The notes under the pieces were generated by a model that did no database searches, was not told where the DNA came from, and was given only the letters and a program-made list of their open reading frames with translations. Shown piece by piece: positions 26,180 through 33,639 of a stretch of DNA of 64,000 bases (the stretch's first letter is position 1; each line of letters starts with the position of its first letter). A program made the translations under genes and the position numbers. Source of the DNA: an uncultured Gluconobacter sp. (GTDB lineage: Bacteria > Pseudomonadota > Alphaproteobacteria > Acetobacterales > Acetobacteraceae); NCBI GenBank assembly GCA_937880175.1, contig CALFLO010000076.1, positions 46,765 through 110,764 of the forward strand, read 5' to 3'.

Positions 26180-26872
26180 TCACTTCCAAGTCCACTTCCC
26201 AACGACGCGGCCGTTGATCCGCACATCATCAAGAACCAGCTCGTAGGCCGGATATGCGGGGTTGATACTCATGATCCTGATGCGCTTGGGCTCAGATCCC
26301 ATCACGACTTCCACGCGCTTCAAGACGACACCTAGGCCGTCCCAAAGCACATAGACGCCAGCCGGTGACGGCGTGGTGTGTCCGGTATCGACCAGGATGC
26401 GATCTCCGGCGCAGTAATCGGGCTCCATGCTGTCGCCTGCCACACGGATAATCGTCAGCTTCGACGGATCGGAGATGAACGCGCTCACCAGCGCCCGCGG
26501 AAAGCTCCAATGATCAATGGGCTGCTGGTGCTCAACAATATCTGAGACCACCGCGCCCGTCCCGGCTTGAGGGCTGACGTCGATTTCAGGGACGTTGAGC
26601 GCGTCTCCGGTCACCCTAGCTGAAGCAGGTGCAGGCTCCTCGATTTCCTCGAAGGAGATGGGCGCACCAATTTCGGTGAGGAGATCAAGGCGCCCTACTC
26701 CAAGCGCAAGCGCAAGCGGTTTCGCGAACTGCGGAGACACACCGCGCTTGCCCTTGTCGATCTTGTTGTAGGTTGATGGGTCCATATTGGCGCGACGTGC
26801 GACGTCTGCCGCCCTCATCTCACGCTTTAAGCGGATCTCTTGAACGCGGCTTTCTGGGGTCTCGTCGGTCAT
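26180..26872 (-). CDS. CI/LexA-type prophage repressor (S24 peptidase)
   Basis: This 230-residue repressor has an N-terminal XRE-type HTH (MRAADVARRANMDPSTYNKI, about residues 18-40) and a C-terminal S24 autopeptidase. The serine is in VAGDSMEPDY, and the lysine about 36 residues later is in VLKRVEV. A possible Ala-Gly cleavage site is in SPQAGTG (about residue 103). It should maintain lysogeny and self-cleave with RecA during the SOS response. Operators of form YGGCCR-N3-YGGCCR lie beside it and at PL. It diverges from the Cro-like gene. Confidence 0.9.
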   Translation of the reverse strand: MTDETPESRVQEIRLKREMRAADVARRANMDPSTYNKIDKGKRGVSPQFAKPLALALGVGRLDLLTEIGAPISFEEIEEPAPASARVTGDALNVPEIDVSPQAGTGAVVSDIVEHQQPIDHWSFPRALVSAFISDPSKLTIIRVAGDSMEPDYCAGDRILVDTGHTTPSPAGVYVLWDGLGVVLKRVEVVMGSEPKRIRIMSINPAYPAYELVLDDVRINGRVVGKWTWK

Positions 26873-26908
26873 GTGTCCAGTCTGGCCATATTTGGCTCAA
26901 AAAATATA

Positions 26909-26954
26909 TGGCCGTGATGGCCGTTATTGATTGACACTTTGGCCATTACGGCCA
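26909..26954. promoter_or_regulatory. Repressor operators OR1 and OR2 in the divergent control region
   Basis: TGGCCGTGATGGCCG (26,909-26,923) and TGGCCATTACGGCCA (26,940-26,954) have starts 31 bases apart, nearly the same spacing as the left pair. A weaker partial copy lies at 26,883 and a single TGGCCA half at 26,963-26,968 touches the Cro-like start codon. The site at 26,909 abuts a minus-strand TATATT (26,908-26,903), a possible -10 for the repressor gene. Confidence 0.7.
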
Positions 26955-26960
26955 TATTCT
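26931..26960 (+). promoter_or_regulatory. Right early promoter PR
   Basis: TTGACA (26,931-26,936) and TATTCT (26,955-26,960) are 18 bases apart, with operator OR2 filling the spacer. The transcript would start just before the Cro-like ATG at 26,968, so the leader is very short. Confidence 0.65.
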
Positions 26961-26967
26961 CGTGGCC

Positions 26968-27186
26968 ATGACCCTTGACGAATACCGACGCCAAGAAGGC
27001 GTTACCGTTTCGGATCTCGCCGATGCCATTGGCGTGACCGGGCCCCACCGCATCAGGACTGTATATCGGTACCTGAAGCATGAGCGCACTCCAGCACTCC
27101 CGGTAATCCAGCGCATCTCAGAATTTACGGCAGGGAAAGTCACGTTCTACGATTTCCTGCCCGCAAAGGAGCCAGCCAATGCTTGA
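26968..27186 (+). CDS. Cro-like HTH regulator
   Basis: This 72-residue protein has an HTH pattern, EGVTVSDLADAIGVTGPHRIRTVYRYL, with little beyond it. It is the first rightward gene from PR and diverges from the CI-like repressor, as Cro does. ATG at 26,968 was chosen over the GTG at 26,962. The start codon overlaps a TGGCCA half-operator. Its stop overlaps a micropeptide start. Confidence 0.75.
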   Translation: MTLDEYRRQEGVTVSDLADAIGVTGPHRIRTVYRYLKHERTPALPVIQRISEFTAGKVTFYDFLPAKEPANA

Positions 27187-27265
27187 CCTCCTGACCTGCG
27201 CGTTCTGCGCCCTGTCCTTCGCCGCGTTCCTCCGGGCGCATTTTGCCGGGAGGGTCGCACAATGA
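27179..27265 (+). CDS. Micropeptide, single hydrophobic helix
   Basis: A 28-residue ORF (begins MLDLLTCAFCALSFAAFL) starts 8 bases before the end of the Cro-like gene and its stop overlaps the next ATG (ATGA). It fills an otherwise empty stretch between two coupled genes and is hydrophobic throughout, resembling the one at 21,066-21,155 in kind but not in sequence. Confidence 0.45.
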   Translation: MLDLLTCAFCALSFAAFLRAHFAGRVAQ

Positions 27266-27783
27266 CCACACGCCGTGACTGGACCCCTTACATTTCCGAG
27301 GTTCAGAAGATGCTGCAGGCAGGCAAGACCCGCCGCGCGATCGCCAGTCACCTCGGGGTGAAGGAAACGTCTCTTTCGTCGATGATTGCGCGTTACGGCC
27401 TCACCGGTCTGTCGCCGAATAGCAGCGCTACAGGCGGCTCCTCGGCTGAGAACACGCACAACCGCATTGACTGGGCTCCGCTCCTGCCTGCCCTTCTTGA
27501 GATGATGGAGCGTGCAGAAAGCGCGACGGTCATTGCAAAGAAGCTCGGCGTCTCACCGGCTTCATTGTCTGCGGCTATGGAACGGCAGGTCCCGAAGGCT
27601 CTTCGCTCAAAATGGAAGGCCGCGCGTCAGGAAGCGGCACATCCGAAGAAGAAGGTGGCTGTGCCGGATGTTCGTCCGCCTCTCGGCGTCTACTCAGATG
27701 TGACGTGGGCAGCGCTCTGGAACGGCAACCCACCACCGAAGCCTGACCGGTCTTTCGGCCGGTTCGGGCTGCGGCTGCACTGA
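27262..27783 (+). CDS. Early phage protein with two HTH segments
   Basis: This 173-residue protein carries two similar HTH-like stretches: QAGKTRRAIASHLGVKETSLSS (about residues 19-40) and AESATVIAKKLGVSPASLSAAM (about residues 78-99). A basic linker (KAARQEAAHPKKKVAVP) and a tail with tryptophans follow. It is the second or third gene of the rightward early operon, so a DNA-binding role in early regulation is likely. No family name can be given. Confidence 0.6.
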   Translation: MTTRRDWTPYISEVQKMLQAGKTRRAIASHLGVKETSLSSMIARYGLTGLSPNSSATGGSSAENTHNRIDWAPLLPALLEMMERAESATVIAKKLGVSPASLSAAMERQVPKALRSKWKAARQEAAHPKKKVAVPDVRPPLGVYSDVTWAALWNGNPPPKPDRSFGRFGLRLH

Positions 27784-27786
27784 GCC

Positions 27787-27969
27787 TCACCCCCAGATGT
27801 CCGCTCCAATTAACATCGCCAGTTTGAGCGCCAGGTGGTCTTTGACCTCCTGCGGCTGCCCACTGTGCAGGCTGCCCCAGAGCTGGGCATCCCGACACAG
27901 TGCGACGGCAAGATGCGGCCTGTCCGCATCGATCTCGAATTGTGGTGTCTGGGGCGCGTCTCCTTCCAT
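27787..27969 (-). CDS. Small protein on opposite strand, unknown
   Basis: This 60-residue ORF (begins MEGDAPQTPQFEID) lies opposite to its neighbours in the early operon. AAGGAG sits 9 bases before the ATG, which supports translation and the choice of start. It ends 3 bases from the end of the upstream convergent gene. No family is recognised. Confidence 0.5.
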   Translation of the reverse strand: MEGDAPQTPQFEIDADRPHLAVALCRDAQLWGSLHSGQPQEVKDHLALKLAMLIGADIWG

Positions 27970-28083
27970 CGTGGTTGCTCCTTCTCTGCTCGGTGACACG
28001 GCAGAGAATGGAGAAACCCGATGCGTAATGCTTGGCCCAAGACAGACCAACGTTGGTCCTTTTCAGACACAAGGAGGGCCACG

Positions 28084-28362
28084 ATGAGCGCGGCCGTCCG
28101 CCCGATCCGCGCTTCGTTGCTCGACGTCATCGCACGCGAGTTCAAGCCGTACCGGTTTGCTCAAGAGATGTTGGCCCGCGCGTCGAACAAGACGCCCCGG
28201 ACCGCGAAGAATTGGCTCTCAGGATCAAGCGCGCCCGACATCGAGGCACTGATTGAGCTGATGGCCTCCTGCAACTCCATTGCGGACGAGGTTGAACGCC
28301 TCGTCGCAGAGCGCCGCAAGGCGCGTGAGGACACACAATGCCCTGGTTCACCCTTAAACTAG
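28084..28362 (+). CDS. Small early HTH-like protein
   Basis: This 92-residue protein has helices compatible with an HTH: FAQEMLARASNKTPRTAKNWLSG then SAPDIEALIELMASCNSI. AAGGAGG lies 7 bases before the ATG at 28,084, which decides the start against 28,021. It may be a transcription regulator of the early region. Confidence 0.6.
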   Translation: MSAAVRPIRASLLDVIAREFKPYRFAQEMLARASNKTPRTAKNWLSGSSAPDIEALIELMASCNSIADEVERLVAERRKAREDTQCPGSPLN

Positions 28363-28526
28363 GCCGGTTTGGGTTCGGCCATCACGCGGGCCCTCCGCCG
28401 TCATACCGGCTCGCATGGCTGCGCATTCTCTGGCGCGACTGGGATGCCTGGTCCGCTTGGGCCGAGGCTGAAATGGCCCGGTATCAGCGCGCTCTCAATG
28501 CTGCGCGGGAGGAGCTTCGGAAATGA
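28338..28526 (+). CDS. Small early phage protein, unknown
   Basis: This 62-residue basic, tryptophan-rich protein (LRILWRDWDAWSAWAEAEMA) overlaps the upstream gene by 25 bases and the next one by 4. No family is recognised. Confidence 0.55.
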   Translation: MPWFTLKLGRFGFGHHAGPPPSYRLAWLRILWRDWDAWSAWAEAEMARYQRALNAAREELRK

Positions 28527-28741
28527 CCGACATCCCGATTGGAAAAGCGCAATCAATCGTCGCGGATGCTGTTGAGCTGGCAGGTGGCCAGCGTGCCCTC
28601 GCCCGTCTCCGCGGCATCGCTCAGTGCGACATTTCGCAGGCCATCAACAACGGTGCAGACGATGCGCGTAACCGGGTGCTGAATGCGCTCGGCTATGCCG
28701 TGGTCGAGGTGATCCGTCCTTTGAAGGGGCAGAACCGATGA
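28523..28741 (+). CDS. Small HTH-type DNA-binding protein
   Basis: This 72-residue protein has AVELAGGQRALARLRGIAQCDISQAIN, an HTH of the YdaS/Cro type, and overlaps both neighbours by 4 bases. It is likely a second Cro/CII-like regulator of early genes. The exact role cannot be read. Confidence 0.6.
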   Translation: MTDIPIGKAQSIVADAVELAGGQRALARLRGIAQCDISQAINNGADDARNRVLNALGYAVVEVIRPLKGQNR

Positions 28742-29277
28742 CTGATATGCTGAGCTGTCGCCTGTCTGACTTGCTTCACATCGTCTGCCGCGAAGAGATC
28801 TGGAGGCCTGTCTTTGGGTTTCGCAGCTATGAAGTGTCGTCTCATGGTCGGGTGCGCCGGATTGGCTCTCCCAGGCCTTTGCAATGCGCTTGGACGCATG
28901 GCTACGCACATGTCAGCCTGATGGCTGACAATAAGAGCCATACCAAACGAATTCATAATCTTGTGGCTGCGGCATTCCTTGGCGATGCACCATTTGAGGG
29001 CGCCATACTGGCGCATAACGACGGCGATAAGATGAATAACCGGGCGGATAATATCCGTTGGGCGAGCCTTGCCGAAAACCAAGAAGATAGACGCCGACAT
29101 CAGACGAAAACCTGCGGGAGTGATGTTTACGGGGCGAAGCTCCATGAACGCGACATTCTGCAAATTCGCAAACGTCTAATCAGCGGCGAAACCTGCGCGT
29201 CAATCGCAAGGTCTCTTTCAGTATCGACCAGCACAATCAGCCTCATTCAGCGCGGCAGAATTTGGAGACACGTATGA
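28738..29277 (+). CDS. NUMOD4 / HNH endonuclease with C-terminal HTH
   Basis: This 179-residue protein has EIWRPVFGFRSYEVSSHGRV (NUMOD4) at about residues 20-40, then an HNH_3-type core RIHNLVAAAFLG and LAHNDGDKMNNRADNIRWAS (His and Asn residues of the beta-beta-alpha metal site). A C-terminal NUMOD1/HTH-like part (SGETCASIARSLSVSTSTIS) should contact DNA. Such free-standing HNH nucleases are homing-type elements or phage DNA-processing enzymes. It overlaps neighbours by 4 bases. It is less GC-rich than the flanking genes, which fits insertion as a mobile gene. Confidence 0.85.
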   Translation: MTDMLSCRLSDLLHIVCREEIWRPVFGFRSYEVSSHGRVRRIGSPRPLQCAWTHGYAHVSLMADNKSHTKRIHNLVAAAFLGDAPFEGAILAHNDGDKMNNRADNIRWASLAENQEDRRRHQTKTCGSDVYGAKLHERDILQIRKRLISGETCASIARSLSVSTSTISLIQRGRIWRHV

Positions 29278-29540
29278 GCACCATTGGTCACAACAGCGCC
29301 GTCAATGAAGGCGGGATTGCAGCTGATCGGCTTCGTTCGATTATTGAGCGGGTGGAACGACTGGAAAGCGAGCGCAAAGCCCTCTCCGGCGACATCAAGG
29401 ACATCTTCTCCGAAGCCAAGTCCGCGGGCTTCGACGTGAAGGTGGTCAAACAGATCATCCGGATCCGGAAGCAGGAGCCCGCGGACGTGGAAGAGCAGGA
29501 AACGCTGCTCGACGTCTACCGCCGTGCGCTTGGGATGTAA
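29274..29540 (+). CDS. GapR-like (DUF2312) DNA-binding protein
   Basis: This 88-residue protein matches the DUF2312/GapR family closely: LRSIIERVERLESERKALSG, DIKDIFSEAKSAGFDVKVVK, then a basic RIRKQEP and the ending LLDVYRRALGM. GapR of Caulobacter binds overtwisted, AT-rich DNA ahead of forks and polymerases. A phage copy could bind host or phage DNA during replication or compete with the host protein. It overlaps the HNH gene stop by 4 bases. Confidence 0.85.
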   Translation: MSTIGHNSAVNEGGIAADRLRSIIERVERLESERKALSGDIKDIFSEAKSAGFDVKVVKQIIRIRKQEPADVEEQETLLDVYRRALGM

Positions 29541-29544
29541 CGCC

Positions 29545-29901
29545 ATGAGCAACGAAGAAGACCGGCTCCATACCCACATCTGGCGCGCCTTGCAGATCCT
29601 GCTGCCGGAGGACGTGGTGGCCTGGAGCAATGAGAACCGGCGCAACGGACAGCGGGAGGGCGCACGACGCAAGGCGCGCGGCTGTATCGCCGGTGTGCCG
29701 GACATGCAGTTCACGCACGCAGGCCGGACGCTCTACGTCGAGATCAAGACGCCCACGGGCACCGTCTCAAAGGAACAGCGGGCGCTGCACAAGCGCCTCA
29801 AGTCCACGGGCGCGCCTGTCGCCGTCTGCCGGTGCCTGGATGACGTCATCGGCTTCCTCGCTCGTGAGGGCATTTCTTTGCGTGGGGAGGTGATGGCATG
29901 A
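29545..29901 (+). CDS. VRR-NUC domain endonuclease
   Basis: This 118-residue protein is a minimal VRR-NUC (PD-(D/E)XK superfamily) nuclease: GVPDMQF with Asp53, LYVEIKTP with Glu66 and Lys68, and SKEQRALHKRL with the conserved Gln78. Such stand-alone phage proteins are structure-specific nucleases acting on junctions or flaps. It sits between the GapR-like and DUF1376 genes and probably serves replication or recombination. Confidence 0.8.
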   Translation: MSNEEDRLHTHIWRALQILLPEDVVAWSNENRRNGQREGARRKARGCIAGVPDMQFTHAGRTLYVEIKTPTGTVSKEQRALHKRLKSTGAPVAVCRCLDDVIGFLAREGISLRGEVMA

Positions 29902-30773
29902 GCATTCCTGAACCAATGACGCCGCCTGACTGCGATTTGCGCGGATTGCCGTTTATGCAGTTGGACGTGGTTCGTTTGATCGATAGCGATCTGTTCGCGC
30001 TCTCGACTGGCGACGAGTTCAAGGCAGCCGTTGCACTCTGGTGCAAGAGTTGGCTGCAAGTTCCTGCGGCAAGTCTGCCGGATGACGATCGCGTTCTTGC
30101 GCATTTATCAGCCGCTGGATCGCGCTGGAAAAAGGTGAAATCCCTTGCTTTGCGCGGATGGATCAAGTGCGCGGATGGTCGCCTGTACCATCCCACGGTA
30201 GCGGAAAAAGCACTACACGCATGGAAAGCCCGCACCGCTCAGCGCGAGCGCGCGGCAAAGCGCTGGCAGAAAAAAGACGAGGACGCTGGCAATGCCACGG
30301 CATCGGAAAACCACATGCCACGGCATAGCGACGGCACGTCCCACGGCAATGCCTTAGAGAGGGAGAGGGAGAGTAAAAAGAAAGAAACACTCACTTCGTT
30401 CGTGCCGCCGGCCCAGCCGTCGCCGTCCGAGGTCGAGCCGGTTGAGGCCGTCTCAGAAACCCTCCCTGCCCGTCCATCGCCCCCCGATGCCCGGACCGCC
30501 CTGTTCCGGCTGGGTCTGCAAGCCGTTCGCGGCCTGACGGGGAAATCCGAGGTTCAGTCTCGGAGCCTGATCGGGAAATGGCTCAAGGCCTGCGGCGACG
30601 ATGCCTCGATCCTGAACCGGATCCTGCTCGAAGCCGCTGACCTGCGACCGGCTGAGCCAGTGGCCTGGATCGAAGCCGCGGTTGCGCAGCGCGGTGGCCG
30701 CTCGCCTCGAGACGCCGAACGCGCCCGAAACAAAGCCGCATGGCTCGAAGGCGAAATGCTGGAAGGATTTTGA
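29898..30773 (+). CDS. DUF1376-type phage replication protein
   Basis: This 291-residue protein begins with the DUF1376 domain: PFMQLDVVRLIDSDLFAL, EFKAAVALWCKSWLQVPAAS, and ADGRLYHPTVAEKALHAW, a winged-helix region seen in phage replication initiation proteins. A charged, low-complexity linker (about residues 105-190) leads to a C-terminal helical domain. It overlaps the nuclease gene by 4 bases. It is the best candidate for the origin-binding or helicase-loading protein, since no separate helicase gene is visible. Confidence 0.75.
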   Translation: MSIPEPMTPPDCDLRGLPFMQLDVVRLIDSDLFALSTGDEFKAAVALWCKSWLQVPAASLPDDDRVLAHLSAAGSRWKKVKSLALRGWIKCADGRLYHPTVAEKALHAWKARTAQRERAAKRWQKKDEDAGNATASENHMPRHSDGTSHGNALERERESKKKETLTSFVPPAQPSPSEVEPVEAVSETLPARPSPPDARTALFRLGLQAVRGLTGKSEVQSRSLIGKWLKACGDDASILNRILLEAADLRPAEPVAWIEAAVAQRGGRSPRDAERARNKAAWLEGEMLEGF

Positions 30774-30775
30774 CC

Positions 30776-31390
30776 ATGACCCAGATCGTTCACCGCACAG
30801 CCGCCATTGCCACGAAGCGTCCGGACGCGGAATACACCCCGGCCAGTGGCGACACCCGCGCCCTGATCGAGGCGAAGCGCGAAGGGTATCTCTGGCGCAG
30901 TGACCTGACGCCCGCTCGGATTGTAGCTGTTCGCCTGCAGCTTGCCGCAGCCGAAGCAGCCGCCCTTCCCTGTCCGCTGCTCGGCGTGAAGACCTGGCTT
31001 GGCCGTCTTGCGCAATTCGTCACCAATGCCCCCGCCCCGGAAGCGCGATCGGCTCAAGCTGCGATCTTCGCTGAAGTTTGTTCGGACATCCCGGTCGGAG
31101 CCTGGACGCCGGAAACCCGGATCGCATGGACCCGGCAGCCGGACCGCAACGGCTATCCCGTCGGTTCTCGCTGGCCAGCACCGGGTGAGCTGTACGCGCA
31201 TCTCCGGCCCTTCGCCGAGCAGATCCGGTCCGAGGTCGCCGGTCTGCGGGAGATCCTTGTCCTCGCCGAAAAGCCGAGGGAGCCGGAACGCAAGCGACCT
31301 GATGCTTCGGAACTGGCGCGCGCCGGTGCTCTGGCTGACGCGGTGATCCGCGAACTCAAGGCTGCCACTGGCGAGGGGATGACCCCATGA
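30776..31390 (+). CDS. Early phage protein, unknown
   Basis: This 204-residue protein (begins MTQIVHRTAAIATKRP) is alanine/arginine-rich. Its position right after the DUF1376 gene suggests a replication accessory role, perhaps like a helicase loader, but no P-loop or other motif is visible. The last bases overlap the next start (ATGA). Confidence 0.55.
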   Translation: MTQIVHRTAAIATKRPDAEYTPASGDTRALIEAKREGYLWRSDLTPARIVAVRLQLAAAEAAALPCPLLGVKTWLGRLAQFVTNAPAPEARSAQAAIFAEVCSDIPVGAWTPETRIAWTRQPDRNGYPVGSRWPAPGELYAHLRPFAEQIRSEVAGLREILVLAEKPREPERKRPDASELARAGALADAVIRELKAATGEGMTP

Positions 31391-31560
31391 TTCGGAAAGC
31401 AGGTTTTAGCGTCGAAAAGAGCTTGGAAAGCGCAGAAAACCGCCAGATCACCCCCGGATTCGGAAACACCTGGCCCGACTGCATCGTGGACATGTGGTTC
31501 GACGGGCCGACTACTTGGTTCAGAGATCAGAAAGAAGGCGAGCGTGGGCAGGCGTGGTGA
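31387..31560 (+). CDS. Small phage protein, unknown
   Basis: A 57-residue ORF (begins MIRKAGFSVEKSLESAEN) starts within the stop codon of the upstream gene (ATGA). No family is recognised. The coupling supports it as the last gene of this early run. Confidence 0.5.
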   Translation: MIRKAGFSVEKSLESAENRQITPGFGNTWPDCIVDMWFDGPTTWFRDQKEGERGQAW

Positions 31561-31584
31561 TTACGATCCGCCCGCGGTTTCCTC

Positions 31585-31959
31585 TCAGGCATTTTCCTTG
31601 TCAGTGACATGAGCCTGTTTCTGATGAGTGCAGCGAATTTCCGTGAATACAGCTATCCAAAAATCCCGGCGTGTCTCGTTCCGAGCATACGAAGCCAAGG
31701 TAGCCTTGTCGCTCGCAACCAGAACAGCTTTTTCCCCATAAGTCTGAAGAAGTTCCTTGGCAGCATCCTGAACGTTGTTCATTTCATCCATCAGCGGTCG
31801 TCCTGCTATTTGAAAAAATGGGGAGCGTGAGAGCTCCATTCCATAAAGAGCACCAGAGACATGCAAAGGAGCTGATGAAGTGTCGATATGTTCATGATCG
31901 GAGAGCGGAAGCACAACGCCCAATTTCTCGGCGGCATCCCAGTCGACGTAGCTCTTCAT
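31585..31959 (-). CDS. Minus-strand accessory protein, unknown
   Basis: This 124-residue protein (begins MKSYVDWDAAEKLGVVLP) is read against the surrounding phage genes. GGAGGT precedes the ATG at 31,959. No domain is recognised. The opposite strand and isolated position suggest a moron-type gene expressed separately from the lytic programme. Confidence 0.55.
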   Translation of the reverse strand: MKSYVDWDAAEKLGVVLPLSDHEHIDTSSAPLHVSGALYGMELSRSPFFQIAGRPLMDEMNNVQDAAKELLQTYGEKAVLVASDKATLASYARNETRRDFWIAVFTEIRCTHQKQAHVTDKENA

Positions 31960-32039
31960 AGTCCCACCTCCAGCGCTATGGGCCTAGATTGCCACTTGAA
32001 AAATTGAAAAAAAGTTAACTGATGCGAAAAATCAGATGA

Positions 32040-32276
32040 ATGCTTATGCCCCTCCCCTGGTACCTGAACCCTTGGGCCGAAGTGCGGCGTCTTCATGCGC
32101 AGTTGCACAGCGAGCGCAGTCACCATGCGGAACGGGAGGCCGGATTCATGCGGCGCATCCACAGTCAGAAGCGGGAGATTGAGAAGCTGGAGAAGCGGGT
32201 TGTGGAGTTGGAGCAAGGGGAGCCGCGTGATCCGAAGCCCGGACGGGTGAAAGTGACGCGGGCGAAGGAGCCTTGA
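32040..32276 (+). CDS. Small coiled-coil protein, unknown
   Basis: This 78-residue protein has a short hydrophobic start (MLMPLPWYLNPW) and then a charged helix with heptads (EIEKLEKRVVELEQG), followed by a basic tail. It could be a small structural or regulatory phage protein. The start may instead be the ATG at 32,046. Confidence 0.5.
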   Translation: MLMPLPWYLNPWAEVRRLHAQLHSERSHHAEREAGFMRRIHSQKREIEKLEKRVVELEQGEPRDPKPGRVKVTRAKEP

Positions 32277-32292
32277 GCCGGACGGCGGGGCG

Positions 32293-32580
32293 TTAAGGTT
32301 TCTTGAAAAAATCATGAATGAATAGATAATTCATCGACACGGCCAACGCCATAAAACCAAGAATAAGAGGAATTGAGATCAACAATCCTATGACTTGGAT
32401 AGCGCTAGAGATTTTTAACTTTCCATTGTTTAGTTTTATTTCCAAGTATAGATTTAATAAATACTTAACAAATATAAAAATACTGAAATCAAATCCAAAT
32501 GCAATCAACGCTCCCATAATAAGAAATGAAGGGTGGGAATGGATATTGGTCACCGGAAGCACTTTCAAAATGACGCACAC
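32293..32580 (-). CDS. AT-rich gene for small membrane protein
   Basis: An ORF of up to 95 residues holds two or three hydrophobic helices (FLIMGALIAFGFDFSIFIFV and VIGLLISIPLILGFMALAV). The GTG at 32,580 and an ATG at 32,517 (74 residues) are both possible. The stretch is far more AT-rich than its neighbours and lies on the opposite strand, suggesting recent acquisition. It may be a superinfection or phage-exclusion membrane protein; that is a guess from context. Confidence 0.45.
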   Translation of the reverse strand: MCVILKVLPVTNIHSHPSFLIMGALIAFGFDFSIFIFVKYLLNLYLEIKLNNGKLKISSAIQVIGLLISIPLILGFMALAVSMNYLFIHDFFKKP

Positions 32581-32641
32581 TCAAGAATGATACTGTTTCT
32601 TTCTCTTGTACAGCTACCCGCGCCTGTACTAACCTCCCCTC

Positions 32642-33262
32642 ATGCCAGCAGCCCTGAAATCCCGCGCCGGACTCGGCGACACGATCCGCCAGTTTTCAAC
32701 GCCGAAGACTGTTCGAAAAACGGCATTCATTCCCGCGAAAGCGGAGGATAATTCTCCAACGCCGGAGCGGGTGGCGAAGGGAGATTATGAGTGGCAGGGC
32801 AAGAAGCGGATCAAGCTGAACACCGTCAATGCCCTGCATATGGCGGGAGATATCAACGGCGATTCAGTCACGGCTGCGAAATGGTGGATCTGCGACTATG
32901 TGTTCGCAAACCACGGGTATCTGGACATTCTCGTAGAAGTTCTTCCGAAAGACTATGTGAAGGGCGACGTGCACACGTTCGCCATTTCTCGCGGGAACGC
33001 TGCTGAGCGAATTGGCATGATCCGCGATCGGTTGGGACTCTGCGCCCATGTCCGCTTGGAAATGATGCTGGCCCGGGAGCTGTCATTCTCGGCGATGGCC
33101 GAAGCGTTGATGGCGGGGAAGCCGAGGGATGGGCGGAAAATCATTTCCGGGCAATGCGCTTTCATCCTAGAGCAGCTCTCCGGCGCCTATGCCGGTGTTC
33201 GAAAGGAAATTCGGGACAGGATCGAGCGGAATAAAGCGCTTGTACTTGGCGCCAGCGGCTGA
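32642..33262 (+). CDS. Phage protein before terminase, possible late regulator
   Basis: This 206-residue protein has an unordered, basic N-terminus followed by a helical domain: AAKWWICDYVFANHGYLDIL, VHTFAISRGNAAERIGMIRD and LGLCAHVRLEMMLARELS. The layout loosely recalls DUF6456-type domains. It stands between the early genes and terminase, where late-gene regulators (Q-like) usually lie. The name is not secure. Confidence 0.5.
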   Translation: MPAALKSRAGLGDTIRQFSTPKTVRKTAFIPAKAEDNSPTPERVAKGDYEWQGKKRIKLNTVNALHMAGDINGDSVTAAKWWICDYVFANHGYLDILVEVLPKDYVKGDVHTFAISRGNAAERIGMIRDRLGLCAHVRLEMMLARELSFSAMAEALMAGKPRDGRKIISGQCAFILEQLSGAYAGVRKEIRDRIERNKALVLGASG

Positions 33263-33285
33263 TACGTTTGGGCAACACTGAAGAA

Positions 33286-33302
33286 TTGCGCCTGTAGCGC
33301 AA
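33286..33302 (+). terminator. Short perfect hairpin between early and late genes
   Basis: TTGCGC-CTGTA-GCGCAA is a perfect 6-bp stem followed by GTTTC. It may be a weak terminator or an mRNA structure at the early/late border. Confidence 0.3.
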
Positions 33303-33324
33303 GTTTCATCCCGGACAATCTGCC

Positions 33325-33639
33325 ATGGCCAAAGCCGCACTCACGATTGGTGATGTGGTGAAGTGGCATGGATCGCTGCATGTGATTGCGGGACTACAAT
33401 CAGACAGAGCAGCCCTGTGTCCCGTTCTCCCGACGCGGACCGTCAGGCATCGCGCGGATATTCTGATCGAGTTTCCTGACACCCTGCATCTCGGCCTGGT
33501 CGATGGCGCACCTGATCCGGTGCAAGCCTTTCGTGTTCCACAATGCTGGCAAGCTGACGAAAGACGGCTCCCTGCCCCGCGCCCTGCTCCACCGCGTTCA
33601 TCGCGCCATTACGCGCGAGATAAATGCGAGGCGTGCTGA
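33325..33639 (+). CDS. Phage protein before terminase, unknown
   Basis: This ORF of 104 residues begins MAKAALTIGDVVKWHGSLHV; the first 60 residues look like a folded small beta domain (LHVIAGLQSD, RADILIEF). The last 45 residues overlap another ORF in a different frame and are proline/arginine-rich, so the C-terminal part may not be well conserved. Confidence 0.45.
   Translation: MAKAALTIGDVVKWHGSLHVIAGLQSDRAALCPVLPTRTVRHRADILIEFPDTLHLGLVDGAPDPVQAFRVPQCWQADERRLPAPRPAPPRSSRHYARDKCEAC

Noticed and set aside
32040..32276. Spanin (Rz-like) identity for the small coiled-coil protein
   Set aside because: It lacks a clear N-terminal membrane helix and lies far from the lysis genes at 62-64 kb.
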